NCBI GenBank assembly: GCA_030428695.1 | Contig: JAUIEM010000301.1 | Location: 1-12,458 of the forward strand | DNA length: 12,458 nucleotides | Direction: 5' to 3' | DNA from: a bacterium | GTDB taxonomy: Bacteria > Planctomycetota > J058 > JAJDCP01 | Part shown: positions 1-6,776 of the stretch, in pieces | Numbering within the stretch: position 1 is the stretch's first letter | Layout: each line of letters opens with the position of its first letter | Translations under genes and position numbers: made by a program | The notes under the pieces: generated by a model | Databases searched by the model: none | The model's input: the letters and a program-made list of their open reading frames with translations, nothing else | What the model was told of the DNA's origin: nothing

Positions 1-547
1 ACTTCTCGTCGGTCGGGATCAGGAACTTGAGATCCTCGCGGATCACGCACGGCAGGTGACTGTGCCCGCAGAACAGGATCTTGTCGAACTTCGAGAAGAA
101 CTCCTCGAACTTTCGACCTTTGCCGTGCGCGATGTCGTGCACGGTGATGTATTCCTGGGTCGGGTTGCGAGGCGAACCGTGGACGAGCAGGATGCCGCCT
201 TCTTCGTAGACCTGCGGGAGCTTCTTGAGGAAGTTCCAGCGACGGATGCGGATGAAGGAGTCGGTCTCGCTCGGCTTCAGCACCTCGCGCGTCCAGTCGA
301 CCGCCTCTTTGGCGACCCGGTTGAACGCGTAGGCGACGATGACGACGGCCTCATCGTGGTTGCCCTGGATGACGACCTGGCATTTCTGCCGGATGATGTC
401 GATGCACTCGACCGGATTCGGACCGTAGCCGACGACGTCACCGAGACAGTAGATCTTGTCACATCCACGGCTCTCGATGTCGTCCATCACCGCGGTGAGG
501 GCCTCGATATTGCTGTGGACGTCGGAGATGAACGCTATCTTAGACAT
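1..547 (-). CDS. Calcineurin-like metallophosphoesterase (3' end outside the window)
   Basis: The reverse strand reads as an open frame of 182 codons from an ATG at 547-545 to the window edge, with no stop, so the C-terminus is missing. The metal-binding signature of the calcineurin-like phosphoesterase superfamily is visible in order: DVH at residues 9-11, GDVVGYGPNP at 36-45, GNHDE at 62-66, VHGSP at 122-126 and CGHSHLP at 160-166. These Asp, Asn and His residues normally hold a two-metal centre that hydrolyses phosphomonoesters or phosphodiesters. The spacing is that of the short YfcE/ApaH-like bacterial members, and no signal peptide precedes the first strand, so it should be cytosolic. 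The substrate cannot be told from sequence. A GAGGGAG stretch just upstream can serve as ribosome binding site. Third-codon GC is visibly lower than in the other genes. It is divergent from the kinase at 840. Confidence 0.9.
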   Translation of the reverse strand, partial: MSKIAFISDVHSNIEALTAVMDDIESRGCDKIYCLGDVVGYGPNPVECIDIIRQKCQVVIQGNHDEAVVIVAYAFNRVAKEAVDWTREVLKPSETDSFIRIRRWNFLKKLPQVYEEGGILLVHGSPRNPTQEYITVHDIAHGKGRKFEEFFSKFDKILFCGHSHLPCVIREDLKFLIPTDEK

Positions 548-839
548 CGGCTCCCTCGGGCCAACAGGCGGGATACACGCGTAAGCTCAACGGCATTGTT
601 ACTTTAGCAGAGCCCCAGAGGCGGCGCAAAGAAAAACTCCCGGCTGGCGAACGTGAGGCCCTGTGCCCCTGCTATCGCCTGGATTCTACCGAAACCTGAC
701 CCTTTTTGTACGAAAAAAAATCAGCCGTCGCCTGCCGGGGCACATCCGGCCCCCTCAAGTCCCTCCCCGCGGGACCCGATCGAAGAGACAGAGGACCGTG
801 ATCCGCGGGCTCTTCCCGCCCCTGTTCCGGAGGACAGCG
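548..839. other. Divergent intergenic spacer, relatively AT-rich
   Basis: This 292-bp spacer separates two divergent genes and must hold both promoters. The patch from about 594 to 720 is much less GC-rich than the rest of the window and contains an eight-A run at 713-720, preceded by five T at 703-707. A weak minus-strand -10-like TAAAGT is seen at 606-601, but no convincing -35 partners it. The frame of the downstream kinase stays open back to a GTG at 663, but the residues it would add (Arg- and Pro-rich) look non-coding. I see no convincing terminator or RNA gene. Confidence 0.4.
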
Positions 840-2162
840 ATGGACGCTCCCGTCGAAGACCTGTGCGCGGCCCGCGTCGTCGAGGCCAACGGGCTGGTCC
901 CGCCGCGCGCGCTCCGCGAGGCCTGGGTCGCCGTCAGCCGTGGCGAGGGCGATCTGCCCGGCGTCCTCGAGCGGGCCGGTCAGCTCGAGGCCGCTCAGGC
1001 GGCGACGCTGCGGCGGGCGGGCGCCCTCCTCGCGCGGGTCGAGGCGGAGGCGGGACAGGCGCTCGCCCTGCTCGAGAGCGGCTTCCCCGAAGAGGACCTC
1101 GACGAGCTGCTCCGTCAACAGGCCCGCGGCGGCTATCGGCGAACGCTGGCCGCCCTCGTGCCCGGGGCCTGGGCGGGACAGATGCCGGAGCCGCGTCCTC
1201 GCCGCACCCGCCACCCGGTGTGCAGCGCGGTCGGCACCAACGGCTCGTGGAACCCGATCCACCGGGTCGCCCAGGATCTGCCCGAGGCCGAAGTCGTCGC
1301 CGGACGCTACCGCATCGAAGAGCGGGTGGGCTCCGGGGCGATGGGCGACGTCTACCGCGTCCGCCACGTCGTGACCGAGCGGCCCCTCGCGCTCAAGCTG
1401 GTCTCCGCCGGTGGCGAGCAGGAGAAGGCTCGCTTCCTGCGCGAGGCGCGCTCCCTCGGGCGGCTCCGGCATCGCAACATCGTGCAGGTGCACGATGCGG
1501 GAGAAGCCGGTCCGGACATCCTCTACATGGCCCTCGACTTCATCGACGGGGAGACGCTCTCCGAGCGGGTCGAGCGCGAGGGCGCGCTGGACCTCGAGGA
1601 TGTCTACGGGTGGCTGCTCGAGATCCTCTCCGCCCTCGACCACGCCCACGACCTCGGCGTCGTGCACCGCGACCTCAAGGGCGACAACATCATGCTCGAA
1701 GACGGCGGGCGCGAGGCGAGCGCGGTCAAGATCCTCGACTTCGGCGTCGCCAAGCTGCTCGGGAAGAACGACCGCGCGGGCTTCCAGACCATCGCCGGGC
1801 AGCTCTGCGGCACCCCCGCCTACATGTCCCCGGAGCAGGCCGCCGGGGCCGAGGTCGGGCCGCTGTCGGACCTGTATTCGGTCGGCGTGCTCGCCTACGA
1901 GATGGTCACCGCCCGGCTGCCCTTCCTGTCGCCGACCAGCCTCGGCTTCCTCGGCCAGCACATGGCGCAGGTGCCCGACAGCCCGTGCTGTTACAGGGAA
2001 GACCTGCCCCAGGCGCTGGCGGGCTGGATCCTGCGCCTGCTCGAGAAGGAGCCGCAGGCCCGCTTCTCCTCGGCCCGCGCCGCCCTGGAGGCCCTGCGGG
2101 AGGTCTCGCTGGACGCCGAGCCGGAGCCCGCCTGGCCGCCCCTCGCCCTGCCGCGGCTGTAG
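840..2162 (+). CDS. Soluble Hanks-type serine/threonine protein kinase
   Basis: 440 residues. The ATG at 840 is chosen because GGAGGA lies five bases upstream (829-834); an in-frame GTG at 663 has no such support. Residues 1 to about 145 form an Ala/Leu/Glu-rich, probably helical domain that I do not recognise. The kinase domain follows: glycine loop GSGAMGDVY at 164-172, ATP-anchoring Lys in LALK at 186, catalytic loop HRDLKGDN at 276-283, DFG at 300-302, then a GTPAYMSPEQ activation segment. It should phosphorylate Ser/Thr on unknown partners. HRDLKGDN has Gly where HRDLKPEN/KPDN is usual, a variant seen in many bacterial kinases. No membrane segment is visible, unlike the second kinase at 8599, so this one is probably cytosolic. 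It converges on the J-domain gene, with four bases between the stops. Kinase identity is certain; the role is unknown. Confidence 0.93.
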   Translation: MDAPVEDLCAARVVEANGLVPPRALREAWVAVSRGEGDLPGVLERAGQLEAAQAATLRRAGALLARVEAEAGQALALLESGFPEEDLDELLRQQARGGYRRTLAALVPGAWAGQMPEPRPRRTRHPVCSAVGTNGSWNPIHRVAQDLPEAEVVAGRYRIEERVGSGAMGDVYRVRHVVTERPLALKLVSAGGEQEKARFLREARSLGRLRHRNIVQVHDAGEAGPDILYMALDFIDGETLSERVEREGALDLEDVYGWLLEILSALDHAHDLGVVHRDLKGDNIMLEDGGREASAVKILDFGVAKLLGKNDRAGFQTIAGQLCGTPAYMSPEQAAGAEVGPLSDLYSVGVLAYEMVTARLPFLSPTSLGFLGQHMAQVPDSPCCYREDLPQALAGWILRLLEKEPQARFSSARAALEALREVSLDAEPEPAWPPLALPRL

Positions 2163-2166
2163 GGGC

Positions 2167-2922
2167 CTACGCTCGGGTGTCGCACTCCGCTCCCGATCCC
2201 GCTCCCGATCCCGCTCCCGATCCCGATGCCGATTCCGAGCCGGGCGCTCCCGCGCCTCCCCCGTCCCTGCGCGCGGCCTTGCCGCTGAGGTAGAGCCCGC
2301 AGGCCAGGCCGACCGCGCCCCCGACGGGGCCGGCGAGGAGCAGGCCAGAGCCGGCGCCGAGGGCGGCGCGCAGCCAGTCTCCCCGGGACTTCCCCGCACC
2401 CTCCGGGCCGTCGAACAGCGCCTCGACCTGGTCGGCCTCGTCCCCGGCCAGGGTGCGCGCGTGGCCGAGGGCCTCCTGGGCGCGGCTCTCGAGGCCGAGG
2501 GCGCGGAAGGCGCGGGCGAGCAACAGGTAGGCGTCGACGCGGGTCTCGTCGCGCAGCACCTGCAGGGTCTGGCGCACGGTGGCGTCGTAGGCCTTGAGGC
2601 CGTACAGGGCCTGGGCGTAGAGCATCCGCAGCTCGCGGTCCCGCGGGCGCTCGCTCAGCAGCTTCTGGCAGCGCCGCAGCGCCTCGTCGAAGCCGCCCCG
2701 GCGCAGCACCGCCGCGATGCGCTCGACGGGATCGGTCAGCGCCTCCTCGACCGCGCGGTGGGCGGCGACGATCTCTTGCATGCGGCGCTCGGCTTCGGGA
2801 TCATCGGGATGCAGGTCGGGATGCACATCGAGCACCGCTTTGCGGAAGGCCGCCTTGAGCGCCCGTCCGTCGGCGAGGTCGCGGAGCTTGAGGATGCGCA
2901 TCGCGCGTTGCAGGTTGAGCAT
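2167..2922 (-). CDS. J-domain protein with TPR-like helices and SGAG-repeat tail
   Basis: 251 residues. The ATG at 2922-2920 is preceded by GGAGGAG; the frame is open further upstream, but those residues are Arg/Pro-rich and unlike coding sequence. Residues 7-63 match a J-domain, with the HPD tripeptide that stimulates DnaK ATPase at 34-36, followed by the expected DDPEAERRMQEI helix. Residues 67 to about 165 are helical pairs of TPR type (for example GGFDEALRRCQKLLSERP). Residues 187-213 are a Gly-rich hydrophobic stretch that could insert in or lie on a membrane. The tail (about 221-251) is Gly/Ser/Ala-rich with SGAG repeats. There is no G/F region or cysteine zinc domain, so this is a type III J-protein, an accessory co-chaperone rather than DnaJ itself. 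It is convergent with the kinase and divergent from the methyltransferase. The client is unknown. Confidence 0.85.
   Translation of the reverse strand: MLNLQRAMRILKLRDLADGRALKAAFRKAVLDVHPDLHPDDPEAERRMQEIVAAHRAVEEALTDPVERIAAVLRRGGFDEALRRCQKLLSERPRDRELRMLYAQALYGLKAYDATVRQTLQVLRDETRVDAYLLLARAFRALGLESRAQEALGHARTLAGDEADQVEALFDGPEGAGKSRGDWLRAALGAGSGLLLAGPVGGAVGLACGLYLSGKAARRDGGGAGAPGSESASGSGAGSGAGSGAECDTRA
2188..2223. repeat. 12-bp tandem repeat, three perfect copies
   Basis: The unit CGCTCCCGATCC occurs three times without a mismatch at 2188-2223 and is followed by degenerate copies up to about 2240. The length is a multiple of three, so copy-number change keeps the frame. On the minus strand it encodes the SGAG repeats near the C-terminus of the J-domain protein. 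Confidence 0.9.
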
Positions 2923-2987
2923 GGCTCCTCCGGCTGCGGGGACGCCTTCCAGTCTACCAGGGAATGCAGCGAGCGGGAGAAGCCGCG

Positions 2988-3917
2988 GTGGAGCATCTGT
3001 ACGTCGCGACCTGTCCGCCCGGGGAGGAGGCCCTGCGCGACTTCGAGATGCGCGGCTTCGGGCTGGCACCGACCCGCGATCCGCGGCTGTGGCTCGGCAA
3101 GGAGCCGCTCCGCATCGAGACCTCCGCCTTCATCGTCCTGCACCTCGTCCGACCGCTCTGCGCCCGCACCTTCGCCGGCCTGATGCGCCAGGTCCGGCGG
3201 CGCCCGGACGACGCCCCGAGCTACCGCATGGAGATCTGGCCGGAGAAGAAGGGCCGCCGCCGGCTGCTGCGCCGCCTGGCCGAGGTGCTCGGGCCGCGCC
3301 TGTGGGGCGACGCCGACCCGCGCCGCGGCGAGGAGCGCATCGCCTGGGTGCGGGGCCGCGGCGTCCAGTTCCTCGGCACCGTCGGCGCCTCGGTCAAGAA
3401 CCGCTTCGCGGCGCTGGAAGACCGCCCCTACCGCAACAGCCAGTCGCTGCCCGACCGGCTCGCCCGGGTCGCGATCAACAGCGCCCCGGGCGGGGGCACG
3501 CTGTGGGATCCGCTGACCGGCACCGGCACGCTGCTCCTGCACGCCGCCCTGCTCGGCCGGCGCATGATCGGCTCGGACAAGAACCGCAAGCTGTGCCACA
3601 TGGCCCGCGCCAACCTCGCCGCCCTCGGCGCCGCCGGCGCGGTGGTGCAGGCCGACGCGGGGGAACCCTGCGCGGCGGTCGACTGCATCGTGACCGACTT
3701 CCCGTACCGGCTGATGACCCATTGGGCCGAGGGCGAGGAGGAGCGGATCCTCACCGCCCTGCGCGACGTCGCGCGGGCCTTCGTGCTGATCCACGGGGTG
3801 CCGCTAGGGCCGCTCCTGACCAGGCTCGGCTTCACGATCGAGCGGGAGGGCGTGTTCCGGAAGGGGCAGGTGCGCCGTCACCTCTTCGTGTGCCGACGCG
3901 CGGCGTCTAGTCGCTGA
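2988..3917 (+). CDS. THUMP/Trm11-like RNA (guanine-N2) methyltransferase
   Basis: 309 residues from a GTG at 2988, preceded by GGGAGA seven bases upstream. An ATG at 2964 would add eight residues but has no well-spaced binding site, and residues from the GTG (EHLYVATCPPGEEALRDFEM) already match the N-terminus of RlmL/Trm11-type THUMP methyltransferases. The catalytic Rossmann part has RPYRNSQSLPDRLAR upstream, SAM-binding motif I DPLTGTGT at 174-181, a motif II-like acidic region SDKN, and the active-site tetrapeptide as DFPY at 237-240. The family normally has (D/N)PPY, so Phe at the second position is unusual. Known members methylate G10 of tRNA or 23S rRNA guanines; which RNA is used here cannot be decided. 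The 3' end overlaps the convergent cold-shock gene by 11 bases. Confidence 0.75.
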   Translation: MEHLYVATCPPGEEALRDFEMRGFGLAPTRDPRLWLGKEPLRIETSAFIVLHLVRPLCARTFAGLMRQVRRRPDDAPSYRMEIWPEKKGRRRLLRRLAEVLGPRLWGDADPRRGEERIAWVRGRGVQFLGTVGASVKNRFAALEDRPYRNSQSLPDRLARVAINSAPGGGTLWDPLTGTGTLLLHAALLGRRMIGSDKNRKLCHMARANLAALGAAGAVVQADAGEPCAAVDCIVTDFPYRLMTHWAEGEEERILTALRDVARAFVLIHGVPLGPLLTRLGFTIEREGVFRKGQVRRHLFVCRRAASSR

Positions 3918-4137
3918 CCGCGACCGGCTCCGCGAGGGGCACGACCCGGGTCGCGCACCAGCCGCGCGGGCCCTCCTGGGCCTCGAAGCTGACGCGGTCG
4001 CCGTTGCGCAACAGCTTGAAGCCGTCCATCGCGATGCTCGAGTAGTGGACGAAGATGTCGCGCTCGGGCTCTTCGTCGGAGTTGACGAAGCCCCAGCCCT
4101 TGTTCCGCGAGAAGAACTTCACCGTGCCGTGTGTCAC
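3907..4137 (-). CDS. Cold-shock domain protein (CspA family)
   Basis: 76 residues, a single OB-fold cold-shock domain that binds single-stranded RNA or DNA. RNP1 is KGWGFV at 13-18 and RNP2 is DIFVHYSS at 27-34, both with the expected aromatic residues. RNP1 has Trp where KGFGFI is typical. The loop between them carries an acidic insertion, DEEPER (21-26), and the C-terminal strand has the usual GPRGWCATRV pattern. The start is a GTG with GGAGG six bases upstream (4148-4144). Full length for the family. A promoter lies upstream, so it is probably transcribed independently of the ChaN-like gene 91 bp before it. It converges on the methyltransferase, with 11 bases of 3' overlap. Confidence 0.95.
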   Translation of the reverse strand: MTHGTVKFFSRNKGWGFVNSDEEPERDIFVHYSSIAMDGFKLLRNGDRVSFEAQEGPRGWCATRVVPLAEPVAVSD

Positions 4138-4170
4138 AGCGTGCCTCCGAACGTTGGATTTTTGCGAACG

Positions 4171-4199
4171 ACCTTAACCGCCGCCCGCCTGTTTGTCAA
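4171..4199 (-). promoter_or_regulatory. Sigma-70-like promoter of the cold-shock gene
   Basis: On the minus strand a perfect TTGACA (-35) at 4199-4194 is followed after 17 bases by TAAGGT at 4176-4171, a poor -10 with only its outer bases matching. The predicted start would leave a leader of about 30 bases ending in the GGAGG of the cold-shock gene. It lies just downstream of the ChaN-like stop codon. The assignment rests mainly on the -35 box and position. Confidence 0.5.
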
Positions 4200-4228
4200 A
4201 GCCGAGCCGCAAGCTTCCCAAGGACCGC

Positions 4229-5194
4229 TCAACGCGCGCTGTCCGCGACCCCCTGGATCAGCTGCACCGTGCCGCGCACGGCCCGCTCACGCTTCTCGAG
4301 CTCGGCCCAGTCGATCGTCTGTGCGGGGGTGCGCAGGGGCAGGAGGAAGACGTCCCCGGGGAAGGCGATCGGCACGAGCAGCGCCGGCTCCTCCCAGGCG
4401 ACGCCGACCCGCCGCAGCAGCCGGTCGTCGCTGCGCAACACGACGACCACCCGCCCCTCGAGCCGCTCGCGCAGGTGGCCGGCGCCGAGCAGCCGGGGGT
4501 TCGTGAACAGGCCGATGCACAGGCCGTCCGGATGCTCCTTCCGCCACGCCGCGACGCGCTCCGCGGCGAGCTTGTCCCGCCGGGCCCAGGCACCCGGCAC
4601 GCGCTCCGCGGCGGCGACGAAGGCGGCGAGGGAGTCGCCCGGCAGGAGCGCGATGCCCTTCTCGACCGCGAGCTGCAAGAGCGCGACGTAGGGCGCGGGC
4701 GGGGGCGGCAGCGGGGCGACCTTCGCGGCGAGGCCGGAGAGGAAGGCCGGCACCGCCTCGGCGCGCAGGCTCTCGAGACCAGCGGAGGCCTCGGCGGGGA
4801 AGCGCTCGACGACCAGGGCGAGGGGCCGCTCGACGCGAGCGGCGAGCGCTTCGATGAACCAGACGTGCTCGGGCAGCACCATCGGGTCGCCGACCGACTC
4901 CCCGAGCAGCAGCACGTCGGCGCTGTCGACCGCGGCATGGACCGTCTCGATCGTCGCCTTCCTCGCGCTCGCGGGGTCGAGGGCCGTGCTATACTCGCGG
5001 GCGTAGGCGTCCCCGCGGACGCCCTCCTCGTTCTCTGCCTCCCAGCGGCGCACGGCCTCCTCGAGCCGGTCCTCGCGGGCGACGAAGGCCTCGAGCTCGG
5101 TCGGCGGCGGATCCTGGAGGCGGGCGTAGAAGATGAAGGCGGCGGCCGCGATGGTCACCGCGATCGCGAGCAGGCGGGCGGGGAGAGAGCGCAC
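4229..5194 (-). CDS. Membrane-anchored ChaN/Tiki-superfamily-like protein
   Basis: About 321 residues. Two starts compete: a GTG at 5194-5192, with AAGGA six bases upstream, and an in-frame ATG at 5218-5216 without a binding site. I prefer the GTG because every other gene here has a clear site. Residues 5-24 are one hydrophobic segment after a basic stretch, so the rest should be outside the cytoplasm. The body resembles the haem-binding uptake/ChaN-like domain (Tiki superfamily): LLLGESVGDP at 95-104, VVERFP at 128-133 and GAGHLRERL at 237-245, corresponding to the LGExH, ExF and GxGH positions of that family. The first His is replaced (GES rather than GExH), so metal or haem binding or catalysis may be altered. 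The family call is from motif memory and is moderate. It is divergent from the S4 gene; the cold-shock gene follows on the same strand. Confidence 0.6.
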   Translation of the reverse strand: MRSLPARLLAIAVTIAAAAFIFYARLQDPPPTELEAFVAREDRLEEAVRRWEAENEEGVRGDAYAREYSTALDPASARKATIETVHAAVDSADVLLLGESVGDPMVLPEHVWFIEALAARVERPLALVVERFPAEASAGLESLRAEAVPAFLSGLAAKVAPLPPPPAPYVALLQLAVEKGIALLPGDSLAAFVAAAERVPGAWARRDKLAAERVAAWRKEHPDGLCIGLFTNPRLLGAGHLRERLEGRVVVVLRSDDRLLRRVGVAWEEPALLVPIAFPGDVFLLPLRTPAQTIDWAELEKRERAVRGTVQLIQGVADSAR

Positions 5195-5224
5195 GGGTCG
5201 TCCTTTTTTGCGGCCCATTGTCGG

Positions 5225-5238
5225 GCGCCCGCGGGCGC
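5225..5238. repeat. 14-bp perfect palindrome between divergent genes
   Basis: GCGCCCGCGGGCGC is its own reverse complement and lies in the short gap between the ChaN-like gene and the S4 gene. It could be an operator or a small hairpin in either leader. Short GC palindromes arise easily in DNA of this composition, so the function is doubtful. Confidence 0.3.
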
Positions 5239-5257
5239 TGTCAAGCGGAGGCGAGCG

Positions 5258-5485
5258 ATGGACCAGGTCGATCCCACGGCGAGGGCGCGGGGGCGGATCA
5301 CCCTCGGCCAGTTCCTCAAGCGCGAAGGGCTCGCGCTGAGCGGCGGCGAGGCCAAGCAGCTGATCCGCGAGGGGCTGGTCGCAGTCAACGGCGCGCCCGA
5401 GACCCGGCGCGGCCGCCAGCTCGAGCCCGGCGACCGGGTGGCCGGGCCCTGGGGAGAGCGGGCGGTGGAAGCCGGGCCGGACTGA
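5258..5485 (+). CDS. Small S4-domain RNA-binding protein (YaaA/YbcJ type)
   Basis: 75 residues. The ATG at 5258 has GGAGG at 5247-5251, six bases upstream. Residues 14-61 form an S4 domain: TLGQFLKREGLALSGGEAKQ, then LIREGLVAVNG and the GD turn at 58-59. The protein is almost only this domain, as in YbcJ and YaaA, which bind structured RNA; precise targets are poorly known even in model species. Basic residues cluster at 9-13 and 50-53. The frame is open far upstream, but that part is antisense to the ChaN-like gene. The DUF2306 gene follows on the same strand after 72 bases. Confidence 0.85.
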   Translation: MDQVDPTARARGRITLGQFLKREGLALSGGEAKQLIREGLVAVNGAPETRRGRQLEPGDRVAGPWGERAVEAGPD

Positions 5486-5557
5486 CGCCGGTGTTTACGT
5501 TCCCGTGACGGTCGCCGCGCGCCGGTCCTCCTATGCTCGAAGGCTGTGGAGGGAAGG

Positions 5558-6349
5558 ATGCGCACCGGCGTCACATTCCGCGGTCTGCGAGGCGTCTGCG
5601 CCTGGTCCGGCTGGCTGCTGGTCATCGGCCTCAGCGCCCTGGTCATCGTCGCGAGCCTCCCCTACCTGCGGCTCGACGACAAGCTGCCCTTCCTGCTCGA
5701 CAAGGGCGCGCTCGCCTCCTGGCCGCTGTGGCGCGCGGCGCTGACGCTGCACATCGCCGCGGCGCTGCTCGCCCTGGCCAGCGCGCCCCCGTTGTGCAGC
5801 GGGCGCGCCCTGCGCTGGTCGCCTCGCCTGCACCGGGTGCTCGGCCGGCTGTACGTCGGCGCCGTGCTCGGGGCCGCCGCGCCGACCGCGCTGTTCCTCG
5901 CGCCCTTCGCCAACGGGGGGAGGTGGGGAGCGCTCGGCTTCGGGCTGCTCGCCGGCGGCTGGTTCGTCAGCACCGCCGCGGGCCTCGGCGCGATCCGCCG
6001 CGGCCGGCTGCCCTCGCACGTGCGCTGGATGTTCCGCTCCTACGCTTTCGCCCTGTCGACCCTGAGCTTCCGGGTCGCGCAGCTCGGCTTCTTCTTCGTC
6101 GCGGGCCTCGGCCCGCACGCCACCACCATCGCCGCCCTGTGGCTCAGTCTCGCGCTCAGCCTGCTCGGCGGCGAGCTTGCGGCCCGCCGTGTGCGCGGCC
6201 GGCCTCCGGAGGTTCCCGATGACCCGTCGCGAGATGCTGCTCCTGATCAGCCTCAACCTCGGCCTGTTCATCTTCCTGTACGCGGTGTTCGATGCCCGCG
6301 GCGCGCCGGAGACGCCTCCCCCCGACACCCCGCCGGCCTCCGCGCTTGA
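5558..6349 (+). CDS. DUF2306-type multi-pass membrane protein
   Basis: 263 residues if the frame is followed to its first stop. The ATG at 5558 has GGAGGG at 5548-5553 upstream; a GTG at 5546 would overlap that site. About six hydrophobic segments are visible near residues 15-34, 57-77, 94-118, 124-146, 155-184 and 188-207. HRVLGRLYV at 92-100 and HVRWMFRSYAFAL at 154-166 are the conserved elements of the DUF2306 (COG5395) family, whose biochemical function is unknown. From about residue 210 the sequence becomes Pro/Arg-rich with atypical third bases, because it overlaps the next gene (start 6219) by 131 bases in another frame. The natural end may be near 6222, where a TGA in another frame overlaps the next ATG, so a small indel is possible. 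Confidence 0.75.
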   Translation: MRTGVTFRGLRGVCAWSGWLLVIGLSALVIVASLPYLRLDDKLPFLLDKGALASWPLWRAALTLHIAAALLALASAPPLCSGRALRWSPRLHRVLGRLYVGAVLGAAAPTALFLAPFANGGRWGALGFGLLAGGWFVSTAAGLGAIRRGRLPSHVRWMFRSYAFALSTLSFRVAQLGFFFVAGLGPHATTIAALWLSLALSLLGGELAARRVRGRPPEVPDDPSRDAAPDQPQPRPVHLPVRGVRCPRRAGDASPRHPAGLRA

Positions 6350-6776
6350 CGGCGGGGAGGATGCGGAGGATGAGGGGCCGCCACCCCCGGTCGTCGACCG
6401 CGAGGCGCTGCGGGCGCGGCTCGAACAGGAGCTGCTCGCGCCGCTGATGAAGCTGCGTGAGGACTACCAACGCTACGAGCTGGTCAGCCGCGCCCGGCTG
6501 GAGTGGTGGGGCGCCTGGGAGTGCCACTTCGACCTCGTCGTGCATCCCGACTCGGCGGCCTCGGTCGCGACCCTGCGCGTGTTCGCCGAGCGCGAGCCGG
6601 GGAGGCCGGTGCGCAGCTTCAACCTCGCGCTCGACGGCGAGGCGCTCCGCATCGCCGGCCCGGACGGCTCCGCGCATCCGCTCGCCAGCTGGCTGCAGGA
6701 GATCGAGCGGCAGCCCTGGAAGCTCGGCACGGGCGTCTCGGAGGAGCAGTGGATGCGCGAGAACAAGGTGCGCTAG
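6219..6776 (+). CDS. Membrane-anchored protein of unknown function
   Basis: 185 residues. The ATG at 6219 has GGAGG at 6208-6212, six bases upstream, which outweighs an upstream in-frame ATG at 6177. Residues 6-24 form one hydrophobic anchor after TRRE. A Pro/Asp/Glu-rich linker follows (about 30-58), then a charged helix likely to be a coiled coil (REALRARLEQELLAPLMKL) and a mixed strand/helix domain to the end (EWWGAWECHFDLVVHP, RSFNLALDGEALRIAG). I recognise no family. The single-anchor, linker and soluble-domain layout suggests a domain outside the cytoplasm. It is probably co-transcribed with, and translationally coupled to, the DUF2306 gene it overlaps. Its TAG stop shares CTAG with the stop of the convergent gene. 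Confidence 0.8.
   Translation: MTRREMLLLISLNLGLFIFLYAVFDARGAPETPPPDTPPASALDGGEDAEDEGPPPPVVDREALRARLEQELLAPLMKLREDYQRYELVSRARLEWWGAWECHFDLVVHPDSAASVATLRVFAEREPGRPVRSFNLALDGEALRIAGPDGSAHPLASWLQEIERQPWKLGTGVSEEQWMRENKVR

Noticed and set aside
2188..2240. Short direct repeats as a possible CRISPR
   Set aside because: The units are 12 bp, contiguous, without spacers, and encode a Gly/Ser-rich protein tail.
672..2399. Long minus-strand open frame opposite the first kinase
   Set aside because: It is antisense to a kinase with intact catalytic motifs and shows no domain pattern; GC-rich DNA keeps such frames open by chance.
4193..5257. Long plus-strand frame leading into the S4 protein
   Set aside because: It is antisense to the ChaN-like gene. 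The S4 domain begins after its own ATG at 5258, with GGAGG six bases upstream.
5486..5557. Promoter before the DUF2306 gene (TATGCT near 5532)
   Set aside because: No -35 at acceptable spacing; the gene may be transcribed with the S4 gene.
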